The position numbers were made by a program, and so were the translations under genes. From Flavobacteriales bacterium (GTDB taxonomy: Bacteria; Bacteroidota; Bacteroidia; Flavobacteriales_D; Crocinitomicaceae): 64,000 bases of DNA. Shown here piece after piece: positions 8,465-16,054 of the stretch. Under the pieces are notes generated by a model. It saw only the letters and a list, made by a program, of their open reading frames with translations. It did not search any database and was not told where the DNA came from. The DNA lies in contig CANLIL010000003.1 of the NCBI GenBank assembly GCA_947491305.1, forward strand, positions 1 to 64,000, given 5' to 3'. Each line of letters opens with the position of its first letter. Positions within the stretch are counted from its first letter, which is position 1.

Positions 8465-9286
8465 TTAAAAATTTAAAGACACCCCAAATGTTAGCGGATG
8501 AACGCTATCTGTTTTATTCGCCTTAAAATAGCTTAATAAGCTATAATCAACAAACAGCCCCAAGCCTTTATATCCAATTCTTACTGCTGAATTCAAAATA
8601 AATGGGTTAATTTCATAATCTCCTTTTACCGATTCATCAAATGTTTTTCCATCAAAAGATCCTTCGCGGTGAATGCGAGAATAAATTTTCACACCACCAA
8701 CTATACCTGCGGCAAAATAAAACCCTTCATCTTCATAGTTGTTTCCACAAAATTCTAACATCAAGGGTAATGTTAAATAAGTGGCATTTAATTTATTTTT
8801 AGAATAGGTATAAATTGGATCTACAGCGGCAGTAATTGTTGGGCCAGTTGTATTGATAATATAATTATTATTGAACGCAAACTGTGTAAAACTAAATCCT
8901 AAACCAGTTGTAAAACCTAAATGATGTTGAATAATTGGAAACTTTCGTTCTAAAAAATTAATATTCCAAACCATAGACTGGGCAATATTATTCTCTAAAA
9001 AAACATTGTTTTCAAAATCTGGGGTAAAATTAGCATTTAACATTGTTCTAAACCCAAAATCAACACCTGCCCAATGCGCCTCTTTACGTCCAAATTTTTT
9101 AACTTTACCAGTAACGTAGGTTAAGGTGTCTTTTTCTTCAGTGCCCGATTTTTTGTCTTTAGAATGATCGATCAATATAACCTCTACTTCACCCATATTA
9201 AATCGAGTAGTATCGCTTTCCTTTTTTTCTTGTGCAAAAGCAACACTTGATAACAACAAAGCAACGAATGTAATTTTATTTTTCAT
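8465..9286 (-). CDS. Outer-membrane beta-barrel protein (PorT-like fold), unknown function
   Basis: A 273-residue exported protein. The ATG at 9286 is chosen over one 36 bases upstream because it begins a clean signal peptide, MKNKITFVALLLSSVAFAQ. After a charged, low-complexity stretch (about 20-60), the rest alternates hydrophobic and polar residues with many aromatics. It ends in FGVSLNF, a terminal Phe typical of outer-membrane barrels. The segment AVRIGYKGLGLFVDYSLLSYF resembles the late strands of PorT/OmpW-like families. No catalytic motif is visible. It stands alone between the terminator and the S4-domain gene. Confidence 0.65.
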   Translation of the reverse strand: MKNKITFVALLLSSVAFAQEKKESDTTRFNMGEVEVILIDHSKDKKSGTEEKDTLTYVTGKVKKFGRKEAHWAGVDFGFRTMLNANFTPDFENNVFLENNIAQSMVWNINFLERKFPIIQHHLGFTTGLGFSFTQFAFNNNYIINTTGPTITAAVDPIYTYSKNKLNATYLTLPLMLEFCGNNYEDEGFYFAAGIVGGVKIYSRIHREGSFDGKTFDESVKGDYEINPFILNSAVRIGYKGLGLFVDYSLLSYFKANKTDSVHPLTFGVSLNF

Positions 9287-9351
9287 CTTATAATTTTTTA
9301 ATGTTCTGCTATTAGACTTCAAAACAACAAAAAAGTTACAATTTCATAAAA

Positions 9352-9729
9352 TTATTCCCAATTATCTAAGAATTCGTCCAAACTTCGTCGGTCGAGTTTG
9401 GTTGGTTTACCTGATCCATTTTGTCGGTAAACAGCTTGTGCAAGTTGATACGTTTTGTACTTTTCAATTTCTTCAATAGGTGTTGTATCAATTAAATAAT
9501 CAGCAACCAGTTTCGCTCCAACTCTTTTCTCTAACAAAGCAATAACTTTATATGAAAAAACAGCGGTATTCTTAGAAATTTGAATCGTATCACCAATTTT
9601 TGGTTCTTTGGAAGGCTTGATGGAGGTTTGATTCACTTTTATTCGGCCTTTAGACAAGGCTTCAGATGCTTGTGAACGTGTTTTTTCCAAGCGAACCGCC
9701 CAAATATATTTATCCCATCTCAAGCTCAT
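9352..9729 (-). CDS. S4-domain RNA-binding protein (Hsp15/HslR-like)
   Basis: A 125-residue protein with an N-terminal S4 RNA-binding domain (about residues 1-65). The MSLRWDKYIWAVRLEKTRSQ opening and GRIKVNQ turn are typical of the Hsp15 family, which binds stalled 50S subunits carrying nascent tRNA. The C-terminal half is basic and charged. Its start lies 20 bases inside the upstream yjbR-like gene, so translation is probably coupled. It is the last gene of a desaturase-yjbR-S4 operon. A role in ribosome recycling is inferred from the family only. Confidence 0.82.
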   Translation of the reverse strand: MSLRWDKYIWAVRLEKTRSQASEALSKGRIKVNQTSIKPSKEPKIGDTIQISKNTAVFSYKVIALLEKRVGAKLVADYLIDTTPIEEIEKYKTYQLAQAVYRQNGSGKPTKLDRRSLDEFLDNWE

Positions 9730-10063
9730 TGCGTTCTTTTTTTGTAAGGGATTGAAACACTAAATTATAGGAAAGATCAATTAATTCTTTCATCAAAACA
9801 ATTGAAACATCTGAATTTACTGAAACAGTATTCCAATGCTTTTTATTCATATGATAGCCTGGTTGAATACCGAAATAAGACTCTCTTAATTCAACCGAAC
9901 GCTCTGGATCACACTTCAAATTAACGCTTTCAAAACGATCAACATCTGTCAAAGCAAACATTTTGGAACCAACTTTTAATACGAGTGTTGATTGATCAAA
10001 AGGAAAGCCTTCTGTAACAAAAGGCTTTCTTAAACAATATTCATAAAATTCTTCTAGAATCAT
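9710..10063 (-). CDS. MmcQ/YjbR family protein
   Basis: A 117-residue member of the MmcQ/YjbR family, a small cytoplasmic fold related to the CyaY-like group and often annotated as DNA-binding. Typical features are the EFYEYCLRKPFVTEGFPF opening, the MFALTD strand, the NLKCDP segment and the GYHMNKKHWNTV segment near residues 70-82. Length is normal. It begins five bases after the desaturase stop and overlaps the S4 gene by 20 bases. The physiological role of the family is uncertain. Confidence 0.8.
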   Translation of the reverse strand: MILEEFYEYCLRKPFVTEGFPFDQSTLVLKVGSKMFALTDVDRFESVNLKCDPERSVELRESYFGIQPGYHMNKKHWNTVSVNSDVSIVLMKELIDLSYNLVFQSLTKKERNELEMG

Positions 10064-10068
10064 TCAAA

Positions 10069-11175
10069 TTAATGAATCGCTGGTGCTTCATCATAATTTC
10101 CTAAACGATACAACATTTTTGTATGCTCAGCTACAGCTTTTGCAAATGTTTTGTAGGAATGATAGGGCAAATTGTATTCTGCTGCTGTCTCCTTTACAAT
10201 GTTTGCTAATTTAGCGTAATGAACGTGACAAATATTTGGAAACAAATGGTGCTCTACTTGGTAATTTAAACCTCCAACATACCATGATAATAACTTCGCT
10301 TTAGGCGCAAAATTAGCCGTATTAAATAATTGATTAACTGCCCAATCAGCATTTACGTTTCCTGATTCGTCTGGCAATTGATAATCTGAGATTGGAACAA
10401 CGTGTGCCGGTTGAAAGATTGCTGCTAAAATTAATCCTGAAACAAAATTCATTAAGAAAAATCCTAAGAAACTAACCCAAAAACTTAATCCTGTAAAAAT
10501 AATAGGAAGCCCAATGAAAATTCCACCATAAATTATTTTTCCAATGATTAAAGTAGAAATATGTCGTCTAAACGTAATGTTTTGTGTTTTTGTTAAACCC
10601 ATTTTTTCATAACGGATTGCTTGTTTGTAATCTTTCGTTAAAAACCACATAAACGTCATTAAACCATACAAAAACCATGCATAAACATGCTGAAAACGGT
10701 GCATAAAACGTCTTTTTTGATGCGGTGAAAATCGCATAATCATACCCGGATCAATATCTTCGTCCATACCCGATACATTTGTGTAAGTGTGGTGCAATAC
10801 ATTGTGTTGAATGCGCCAATTCACATCGCTTCCACCTAATAAAAACATGATATAACCAACATACTTATTTACTGTTTCATTTTTTGAAAATGTTCCATGA
10901 TTGGCATCATGCATTATTGAAAGTCCGCAACCGGCCATACCAACTCCCATTCCAATATACAAAGCGAAAATAAACCATGGGTTTTCTGCAATTGTTAACA
11001 ACAAAATAAATGGTGTGACATACAACCCAATCATGGCAATCGTTTTAAAAACCATACTTGCATTGGCATACCTAGAAATGTTGTTGGTTTTGAAATATTC
11101 ACTGACTCTTTGACGCAAAACTTTATAAAACTCTTCGTTTTGGTTTTTTGCAAATGTAACTGAGGAAAAATTCAT
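10069..11175 (-). CDS. Membrane fatty-acid desaturase (acyl-lipid/acyl-CoA type)
   Basis: A 368-residue integral-membrane di-iron desaturase that introduces a double bond into fatty-acyl chains and thus adjusts membrane fluidity. The three histidine boxes are complete: HDANH at 89-93, HNVLHH at 124-129 and QVEHH at 306-310. QVEHH rather than HxxHH places it with front-end (delta-5/6-like) desaturases. Four membrane helices lie around 42-62, 68-85, 205-225 and 230-252. No fused cytochrome b5 domain is present. It heads a minus-strand operon with yjbR-like and S4 genes and has a good -7 element at 11197-11204. Regioselectivity cannot be read from sequence. Confidence 0.9.
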   Translation of the reverse strand: MNFSSVTFAKNQNEEFYKVLRQRVSEYFKTNNISRYANASMVFKTIAMIGLYVTPFILLLTIAENPWFIFALYIGMGVGMAGCGLSIMHDANHGTFSKNETVNKYVGYIMFLLGGSDVNWRIQHNVLHHTYTNVSGMDEDIDPGMIMRFSPHQKRRFMHRFQHVYAWFLYGLMTFMWFLTKDYKQAIRYEKMGLTKTQNITFRRHISTLIIGKIIYGGIFIGLPIIFTGLSFWVSFLGFFLMNFVSGLILAAIFQPAHVVPISDYQLPDESGNVNADWAVNQLFNTANFAPKAKLLSWYVGGLNYQVEHHLFPNICHVHYAKLANIVKETAAEYNLPYHSYKTFAKAVAEHTKMLYRLGNYDEAPAIH

Positions 11176-11196
11176 CTAACTTTCTTTTAATTTATA

Positions 11197-11204
11197 CAAA
11201 TTTA
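11197..11204 (-). promoter_or_regulatory. -7 element (TAAATTTG) of the desaturase operon
   Basis: Exact TAnnTTTG on the minus strand, 21 bases before the desaturase ATG. It shares the 160 bp divergent spacer with the ispG promoter candidate. Confidence 0.45.
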
Positions 11205-11297
11205 CACAATTAACTTAAATGATTGTGAAATTATTATGTTTTAACTATCAACATGTTTTTGTTATTAGTTATAATACCCTATAAACATTTTAATATC

Positions 11298-11305
11298 TAT
11301 TTTTG
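11298..11305 (+). promoter_or_regulatory. -7 element (TATTTTTG) of ispG
   Basis: Exact TAnnTTTG, 30 bases before the ispG ATG. No TTG is seen at the standard upstream spacing. Confidence 0.4.
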
Positions 11306-11335
11306 TTCAAATGATTAATTACATAAACTATTCAA

Positions 11336-13267
11336 ATGATTAGATTTATACAAACACAGCCATATTGCGTAGATTTATTTGAAAGAAAAAGATTAAATAC
11401 GCTTGAAGTCAGTATTGGAAAGCTAAACCTCGGAAGCAACAACCCAATTCGTGTTCAATCTATGACGACAACAGACACGTTAGATATTGAAGGATCTGTT
11501 AATCAGTCAATTAGAATGATTGATGCTGGCTGTGAACTTGTAAGATTAACCGCTCCAAGTAAAAAAGAAGCTGAAATATTAGGCGAAATAAAAGCAAAAT
11601 TAAACGATTTAGGTTACACAACTCCGTTAGTTGCTGACATTCATTTCACTCCAAATGCTGCTGAAATCGCGGCAAAAATAGTTGAAAAAGTACGCGTAAA
11701 TCCAGGAAATTATGCGGATAAAAAGAAATTTGAAGAAATCAATTTTACGGACGAATCATATTTGGACGAATTAAATCGCATTGAAGAAAAATTTACACCA
11801 CTTGTAGAACTTTGCAAAACACACAATACAGCCATGCGGATAGGAACAAATCACGGTTCTTTATCTGATCGAATATTAAGTCGGTATGGCGACACGCCAG
11901 AAGGAATGGTAGAATCTGCCTATGAATTTATGCGAATTTGTGAAAAAAATAATTATTTCAACTTTGTCATTTCAATGAAAGCAAGCAATACGCTTGTTAT
12001 GGTTCAAGCATATCGCTTATTGTGTGCAAAAATGATTGAAAACGGAAAGATTTACCCTGTTCACCTTGGGGTAACTGAAGCAGGAGACGGAGAAGATGGT
12101 AGAATTAAATCTGCGGTTGGAATTGGCGCTTTGTTGGAGGATGGAATTGGCGACACGATTCGCGTTTCTTTGACCGAAGAACCTGAGAAAGAAATTCCTG
12201 TTGCACAAAAATTAATGAATAAATTTTCTGATAATAAACCAAAATCGAACATAATTGCAAGTGAAAGCTTGCCTTATTCTCCTTTTGAATATGAAAGAAG
12301 AGAGACAGAACCTATTCATATAATTGGCGGAAAAAATGTTCCTGTTGTAATTGCTGATATTGCAGAAATTACGACCATTAAACCTTCCCATTTATTTGGT
12401 TTTGGTTACGCATATTCTGTTCCCCTTGACAAATGGAACATTTTAGATCAAGCAGCGGATTATGTATTTATAGGCAACCAAAAAATTGATTTTGAAATTC
12501 CTGGTACATTAGGAGTGATCTGTGGATTTGAAAATTGGAACTCAAATTATAAAACAAAACAAGGATTTTATCCATTGATTAAAATCGAACAATTGTCTGA
12601 ATTAAACAAAGCAACAAAAGCGTTTGTTTCAATTAATCATTTATCAAAAATTGATTACAATTTGCTGCGAGAAAAGCCAAATTGCACCTTAATTATTGAA
12701 GGAGAAATTAATCAATTAACACATTTAAATCGAGTTTATCATATAAATTTTGCGAAAAACAAGGTATTAAATCCAGTTGTTTTTAAATTAAACACTACGA
12801 TCAATGAAGATGAATTATTTCAACTATATACCTCAAGTGAAATTGGCGTTTCATTTATTGATGGTTTTGGTGATGGCCTTTGGTTAACAGGAAATGTTTC
12901 GGTACAATTAAAAAACGCTACTTCTTTTGGAATTTTACAAGCAACACGAACACGAATTTCTAAAACGGAATATATTTCATGTCCTTCTTGCGGAAGAACA
13001 TTATTTGATTTACAAGAAACTACAGCAAAAATCAGAAAAGAGACCAGTCATTTAAAAGGATTAAAAATTGGAATTATGGGCTGTATTGTAAATGGTCCAG
13101 GAGAAATGGCCGATGCAGATTATGGCTACGTAGGAACTGGAGTTGGAAAAATTCACCTTTACAAAGAAAAAACGGTTGTTAAGAAAAACGTTCCAGAAAA
13201 CGAAGCGGTAAAGGAATTGATTAATTTAATAAAAGAAAACGGAGATTGGATAGATCCAAAAATATAA
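11336..13267 (+). CDS. ispG: 4-hydroxy-3-methylbut-2-enyl diphosphate synthase, long form (IspG/GcpE)
   Basis: This [4Fe-4S] enzyme converts methylerythritol cyclodiphosphate to HMBPP in the non-mevalonate isoprenoid pathway. The 643-residue protein is the three-domain form with a large insert (about residues 290-540) between the TIM barrel and the cluster domain, as in Chlamydia, plants and Bacteroidetes. Cluster ligands are Cys549 and Cys552 (CPSCG) and Cys583 (MGCIVNGPGE), followed by the conserved glutamate. The N-terminal NPIRVQSMTTTDT and VADIHF segments are intact. A parS site lies ten bases beyond its stop, in the gap to convergent mnmG. Confidence 0.95.
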   Translation: MIRFIQTQPYCVDLFERKRLNTLEVSIGKLNLGSNNPIRVQSMTTTDTLDIEGSVNQSIRMIDAGCELVRLTAPSKKEAEILGEIKAKLNDLGYTTPLVADIHFTPNAAEIAAKIVEKVRVNPGNYADKKKFEEINFTDESYLDELNRIEEKFTPLVELCKTHNTAMRIGTNHGSLSDRILSRYGDTPEGMVESAYEFMRICEKNNYFNFVISMKASNTLVMVQAYRLLCAKMIENGKIYPVHLGVTEAGDGEDGRIKSAVGIGALLEDGIGDTIRVSLTEEPEKEIPVAQKLMNKFSDNKPKSNIIASESLPYSPFEYERRETEPIHIIGGKNVPVVIADIAEITTIKPSHLFGFGYAYSVPLDKWNILDQAADYVFIGNQKIDFEIPGTLGVICGFENWNSNYKTKQGFYPLIKIEQLSELNKATKAFVSINHLSKIDYNLLREKPNCTLIIEGEINQLTHLNRVYHINFAKNKVLNPVVFKLNTTINEDELFQLYTSSEIGVSFIDGFGDGLWLTGNVSVQLKNATSFGILQATRTRISKTEYISCPSCGRTLFDLQETTAKIRKETSHLKGLKIGIMGCIVNGPGEMADADYGYVGTGVGKIHLYKEKTVVKKNVPENEAVKELINLIKENGDWIDPKI

Positions 13268-13276
13268 CAGCACTAA

Positions 13277-13292
13277 AGTTCCACGTGAAACA
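13277..13292. promoter_or_regulatory. parS site 1 (ParB-binding centromere)
   Basis: AGTTCCACGTGAAACA differs from the Bacillus subtilis parS consensus (TGTTCCACGTGAAACA) at only the first base. It lies in the 27 bp gap between the convergent ispG and mnmG stop codons. Confidence 0.8.
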
Positions 13293-13294
13293 AA

Positions 13295-15163
13295 TTAATT
13301 GATGTGAATCAATAACACTGAAATATCACTTGGAGAAACACCACTAATACGCGCTGCTTGACCTATTGTAACTGGTGAAACCTTCGATAATTTCTCTTTT
13401 GCTTCTAAACTTAAGCTTTTAATAGCGGTATAATCAATAGACAAGGGGATTTTTAAATCTTCTAATTTGAGCATTTTATTTGCCTGATCTTGTTCTCGTT
13501 CGATATACCCTTCATACTTCATCAATATTTCTGCTTGTTCTAAAGCATCAATTGTTAAAGCATCATCTTGTTTAAAAGCATTCGAAAAATCATCTGACAT
13601 ATCTAACATATCAGACATTTGAAGCTGTGGGCGAGTAATTAGCGAGGACAACTTGACCTGTTGTGTAAGAAGTGTTGAATCTTTCTCTTGTAATATTGAA
13701 TTTGCTGAAGAAGGCGTAACACCAATAGATTTTAATTTTGAAATAATATCATTTGTTTTAGATATCTTTTTTTCAACGTTGTCCAATCGCTCGGTATCGA
13801 CCAATCCAATAGCATGTGCTAACGGGGTTAACCGAACATCTGCATTGTCTTGACGCAAAAGAATTCTAAACTCAGCTCTACTTGTAAACATACGGTAAGG
13901 CTCAATTGTACCTTTCGTAATCAAATCATCAATCAAAACCCCAATGTAAGCTTCATTACGTTTTAAAATAAACGGTGAAAGATCATTAATTTTTCGATGT
14001 GCATTGATTCCAGCCATTAATCCTTGCGAAGCAGCTTCTTCGTAGCCAGTAGTACCGTTAATTTGACCGGCAAAATATAAATTATTAATAAGCTTTGTTT
14101 CTAACGTATGTTTTAATTGAGTAGGTGGAAAGAAATCATATTCTATAGCATAGCCTGGACGGAACATTTTTGCTTGTTCAAAACCAGGAATTGCATGCAT
14201 CGCTTTCAATTGAATTTCTTCAGGTAAAGATGTGCTAAAACCATTAACATAAATCTCTACAGTATTCCAACCCTCAGGTTCTACAAAAATTTGATGACGA
14301 TCACGGTCAGCAAAACGATTGATTTTATCTTCAATACTCGGGCAATACCTTGGGCCTGTACTTTTAATAGAACCATTGAACATAGGTGATCGATCAAAGC
14401 CGGTTCTTAACAAATCGTGTGTTTCTTCGTTTGTATAAGTTATATGACATGGTATTTGCTTTTCCAATGGCTTGGTATGCATAAAACTAAACGTTGAAGG
14501 ATTACGGTCGCCATCTTGAGTCTCCATTTTAGAATAATCTAAAGAACGTCCATCAACACGCGGTGGGGTACCTGTTTTCATTCTTCCTGAAACAAATCCA
14601 TAAGCTATTAAATCTTCAGTAATTCCAGTTGAATTTCGTTCCGCAGCACGGCCTCCTCCGAATTGCTTTTCACCAATATGAATCAAACCATTTAAAAAAG
14701 TACCATTAGTAAGGATAACGGATTTACCATAAATTGAAATTCCCAAAGAGGTTTTAACACCGATAATCGATTCACCATCTACAATTAAACCAGAACACAT
14801 GTCTTGCCAAAAATCAACATTGGAGTTTCGTTCTAATAACAAACGCCATTCTTCAGCAAATAACATACGATCATTTTGTGTGCGGGGCGACCACATAGCT
14901 GGACCTTTGGAAAGATTTAACATTCTAAACTGAATGGCACTTCTATCGCTTACGTATCCAGAACCACCGCCAAGCGCATCAATCTCACGAACAATTTGTC
15001 CTTTTGCAACACCACCCATAGCTGGATTACAACTCATCTGTGCAATGGTATTCATATTCATTGTCAATAACAAAACAGAACTTCCAAGTTTTGCGGCAGC
15101 ATTAGCAGCCTCACACCCAGCATGACCAGCACCAACAACAATTACATCATAAGATTTTAACAT
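13295..15163 (-). CDS. mnmG: tRNA uridine 5-carboxymethylaminomethyl modification enzyme MnmG (GidA)
   Basis: A 622-residue FAD enzyme that works with MnmE to place the cmnm5 group on U34 of tRNAs reading NNA/NNG codons. The N-terminal dinucleotide motif VVGAGHAGCEAA is at about 9-20. The conserved segments CNPAMGGVAKGQ, GTFLNGLIH, MKTGTPPR, RPGYAIEYDF and NGTTGYEEAASQG are all present, and the C-terminal helical MnmE/tRNA-binding domain is complete. parS palindromes lie on both sides of the gene. mnmG is often near the replication origin in bacteria, which fits, although position here cannot be measured. It follows ybeY in the same direction after 27 bases. Confidence 0.97.
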   Translation of the reverse strand: MLKSYDVIVVGAGHAGCEAANAAAKLGSSVLLLTMNMNTIAQMSCNPAMGGVAKGQIVREIDALGGGSGYVSDRSAIQFRMLNLSKGPAMWSPRTQNDRMLFAEEWRLLLERNSNVDFWQDMCSGLIVDGESIIGVKTSLGISIYGKSVILTNGTFLNGLIHIGEKQFGGGRAAERNSTGITEDLIAYGFVSGRMKTGTPPRVDGRSLDYSKMETQDGDRNPSTFSFMHTKPLEKQIPCHITYTNEETHDLLRTGFDRSPMFNGSIKSTGPRYCPSIEDKINRFADRDRHQIFVEPEGWNTVEIYVNGFSTSLPEEIQLKAMHAIPGFEQAKMFRPGYAIEYDFFPPTQLKHTLETKLINNLYFAGQINGTTGYEEAASQGLMAGINAHRKINDLSPFILKRNEAYIGVLIDDLITKGTIEPYRMFTSRAEFRILLRQDNADVRLTPLAHAIGLVDTERLDNVEKKISKTNDIISKLKSIGVTPSSANSILQEKDSTLLTQQVKLSSLITRPQLQMSDMLDMSDDFSNAFKQDDALTIDALEQAEILMKYEGYIEREQDQANKMLKLEDLKIPLSIDYTAIKSLSLEAKEKLSKVSPVTIGQAARISGVSPSDISVLLIHIN

Positions 15164-15171
15164 AAGACAAA

Positions 15172-15187
15172 TGTTTCACGTGAAACA
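15172..15187. promoter_or_regulatory. parS site 2 (ParB-binding centromere)
   Basis: A perfect palindromic TGTTTCACGTGAAACA in the 27 bp spacer between the ybeY stop and the mnmG ATG, eight bases upstream of the mnmG start. Confidence 0.88.
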
Positions 15188-15190
15188 AAA

Positions 15191-15625
15191 TTAAATAGAA
15201 TATGTTTCACGTGAAACATATTTTTGAATATAAAACGATTCTTTTTCTCTCATTAATTGCTCATCAGCGGGCAACTTATCTTTATAACCCAACAAATGAA
15301 GTACGCCGTGAACACAAACACGCAAAAATTCCTCAAATAAATCTACCTCGTATTCTATTGAATGATCTTTAATTCGTTCATATGAAATGAATAGGTCACC
15401 AGAAACAATATCGTTTTCTGTATAATCAAAAGTAATAATATCAGTAAAATAATCATGATTCAAATACTGCTTGTTAATCTCCAACAAATAAGCGTCAGAT
15501 GAAAAAACATAAGAAATTAATCCTAAATCTTTTTTTTCATTCGTTATAACAAATGTAAGCCAAGACTTAAACGTATCATCACAACTATAAGGCAAATCTA
15601 CATCAATACAACTAAAATCGATCAT
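15191..15625 (-). CDS. ybeY: Endoribonuclease YbeY (rRNA maturation)
   Basis: A 144-residue zinc-dependent RNase of the UPF0054 family, needed for 16S rRNA 3' maturation and 70S quality control. The motif region is HGVLHLLGY at 106-114. It keeps His106 and His110, while the usual third histidine is replaced by Asp116 (YKDK), which I believe is normal in Bacteroidetes. The upstream DIITFDY and GDLFIS segments are typical. It overlaps the preceding HATPase gene by four bases. Its last codons (VSRET) are a parS palindrome read through in frame. Confidence 0.92.
   Translation of the reverse strand: MIDFSCIDVDLPYSCDDTFKSWLTFVITNEKKDLGLISYVFSSDAYLLEINKQYLNHDYFTDIITFDYTENDIVSGDLFISYERIKDHSIEYEVDLFEEFLRVCVHGVLHLLGYKDKLPADEQLMREKESFYIQKYVSRETYSI
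15203..15218. promoter_or_regulatory. parS site 3, inside the ybeY coding sequence
   Basis: A perfect TGTTTCACGTGAAACA. The dyad extends to 20 bases (15201-15220). It encodes Val-Ser-Arg-Glu-Thr near the YbeY C-terminus, 15 bp from site 2. Confidence 0.88.
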
Positions 15626-16035
15626 TTATTAAAAAACAAATTTACTAATGAACCATTGTTTAAAAACTCAACTTCATCTGCTAAATTTTTCATTAGAAAT
15701 ATACCTCTTCCATTTTCCTTTAACACGTTTTCTGGTGAAGTAGGGTCGGGAAGGTTCGTAACATCAAAGCCCATACCTTTGTCGCTGATAGAAAAATTGA
15801 ACATCTGCTCACTGTCACAAACACTTAATGCTACTTTTAATGTTTTAGAAAATTGATTTCCGTGTTGAATAGCATTATTTACAGCTTCAGAGACAGCGAT
15901 TAAAACGTTGCCATATAAATCATCTGAAACTGAAAGCTTCAAACACATGTCATCAATAAACAATTCAACATTATTGATAGAAGAGAAATCAGAATCAATT
16001 TCTATGGAATCAACAAAAACAAAATTTTCCCTCAT
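15622..16035 (-). CDS. HATPase_c protein, RsbW-like anti-sigma/serine kinase type
   Basis: A 137-residue stand-alone GHKL ATPase. The N box is EAVNNAIQHGNQ (about 51-62). The G1 box DKGMGFD is near 95, and a second glycine motif, NGRGIFLMKNLAD, lies near 115. There is no phospho-acceptor histidine domain, so it resembles RsbW/SpoIIAB serine kinases that bind sigma factors or phosphorylate STAS anti-anti-sigma proteins. No STAS or sigma gene is adjacent. It lies between DUF4175 and ybeY and overlaps ybeY by four bases, so co-expression is likely. The target is unknown. Confidence 0.82.
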   Translation of the reverse strand: MRENFVFVDSIEIDSDFSSINNVELFIDDMCLKLSVSDDLYGNVLIAVSEAVNNAIQHGNQFSKTLKVALSVCDSEQMFNFSISDKGMGFDVTNLPDPTSPENVLKENGRGIFLMKNLADEVEFLNNGSLVNLFFNK

Positions 16036-16054
16036 AAAATAAAATCAATACAAC

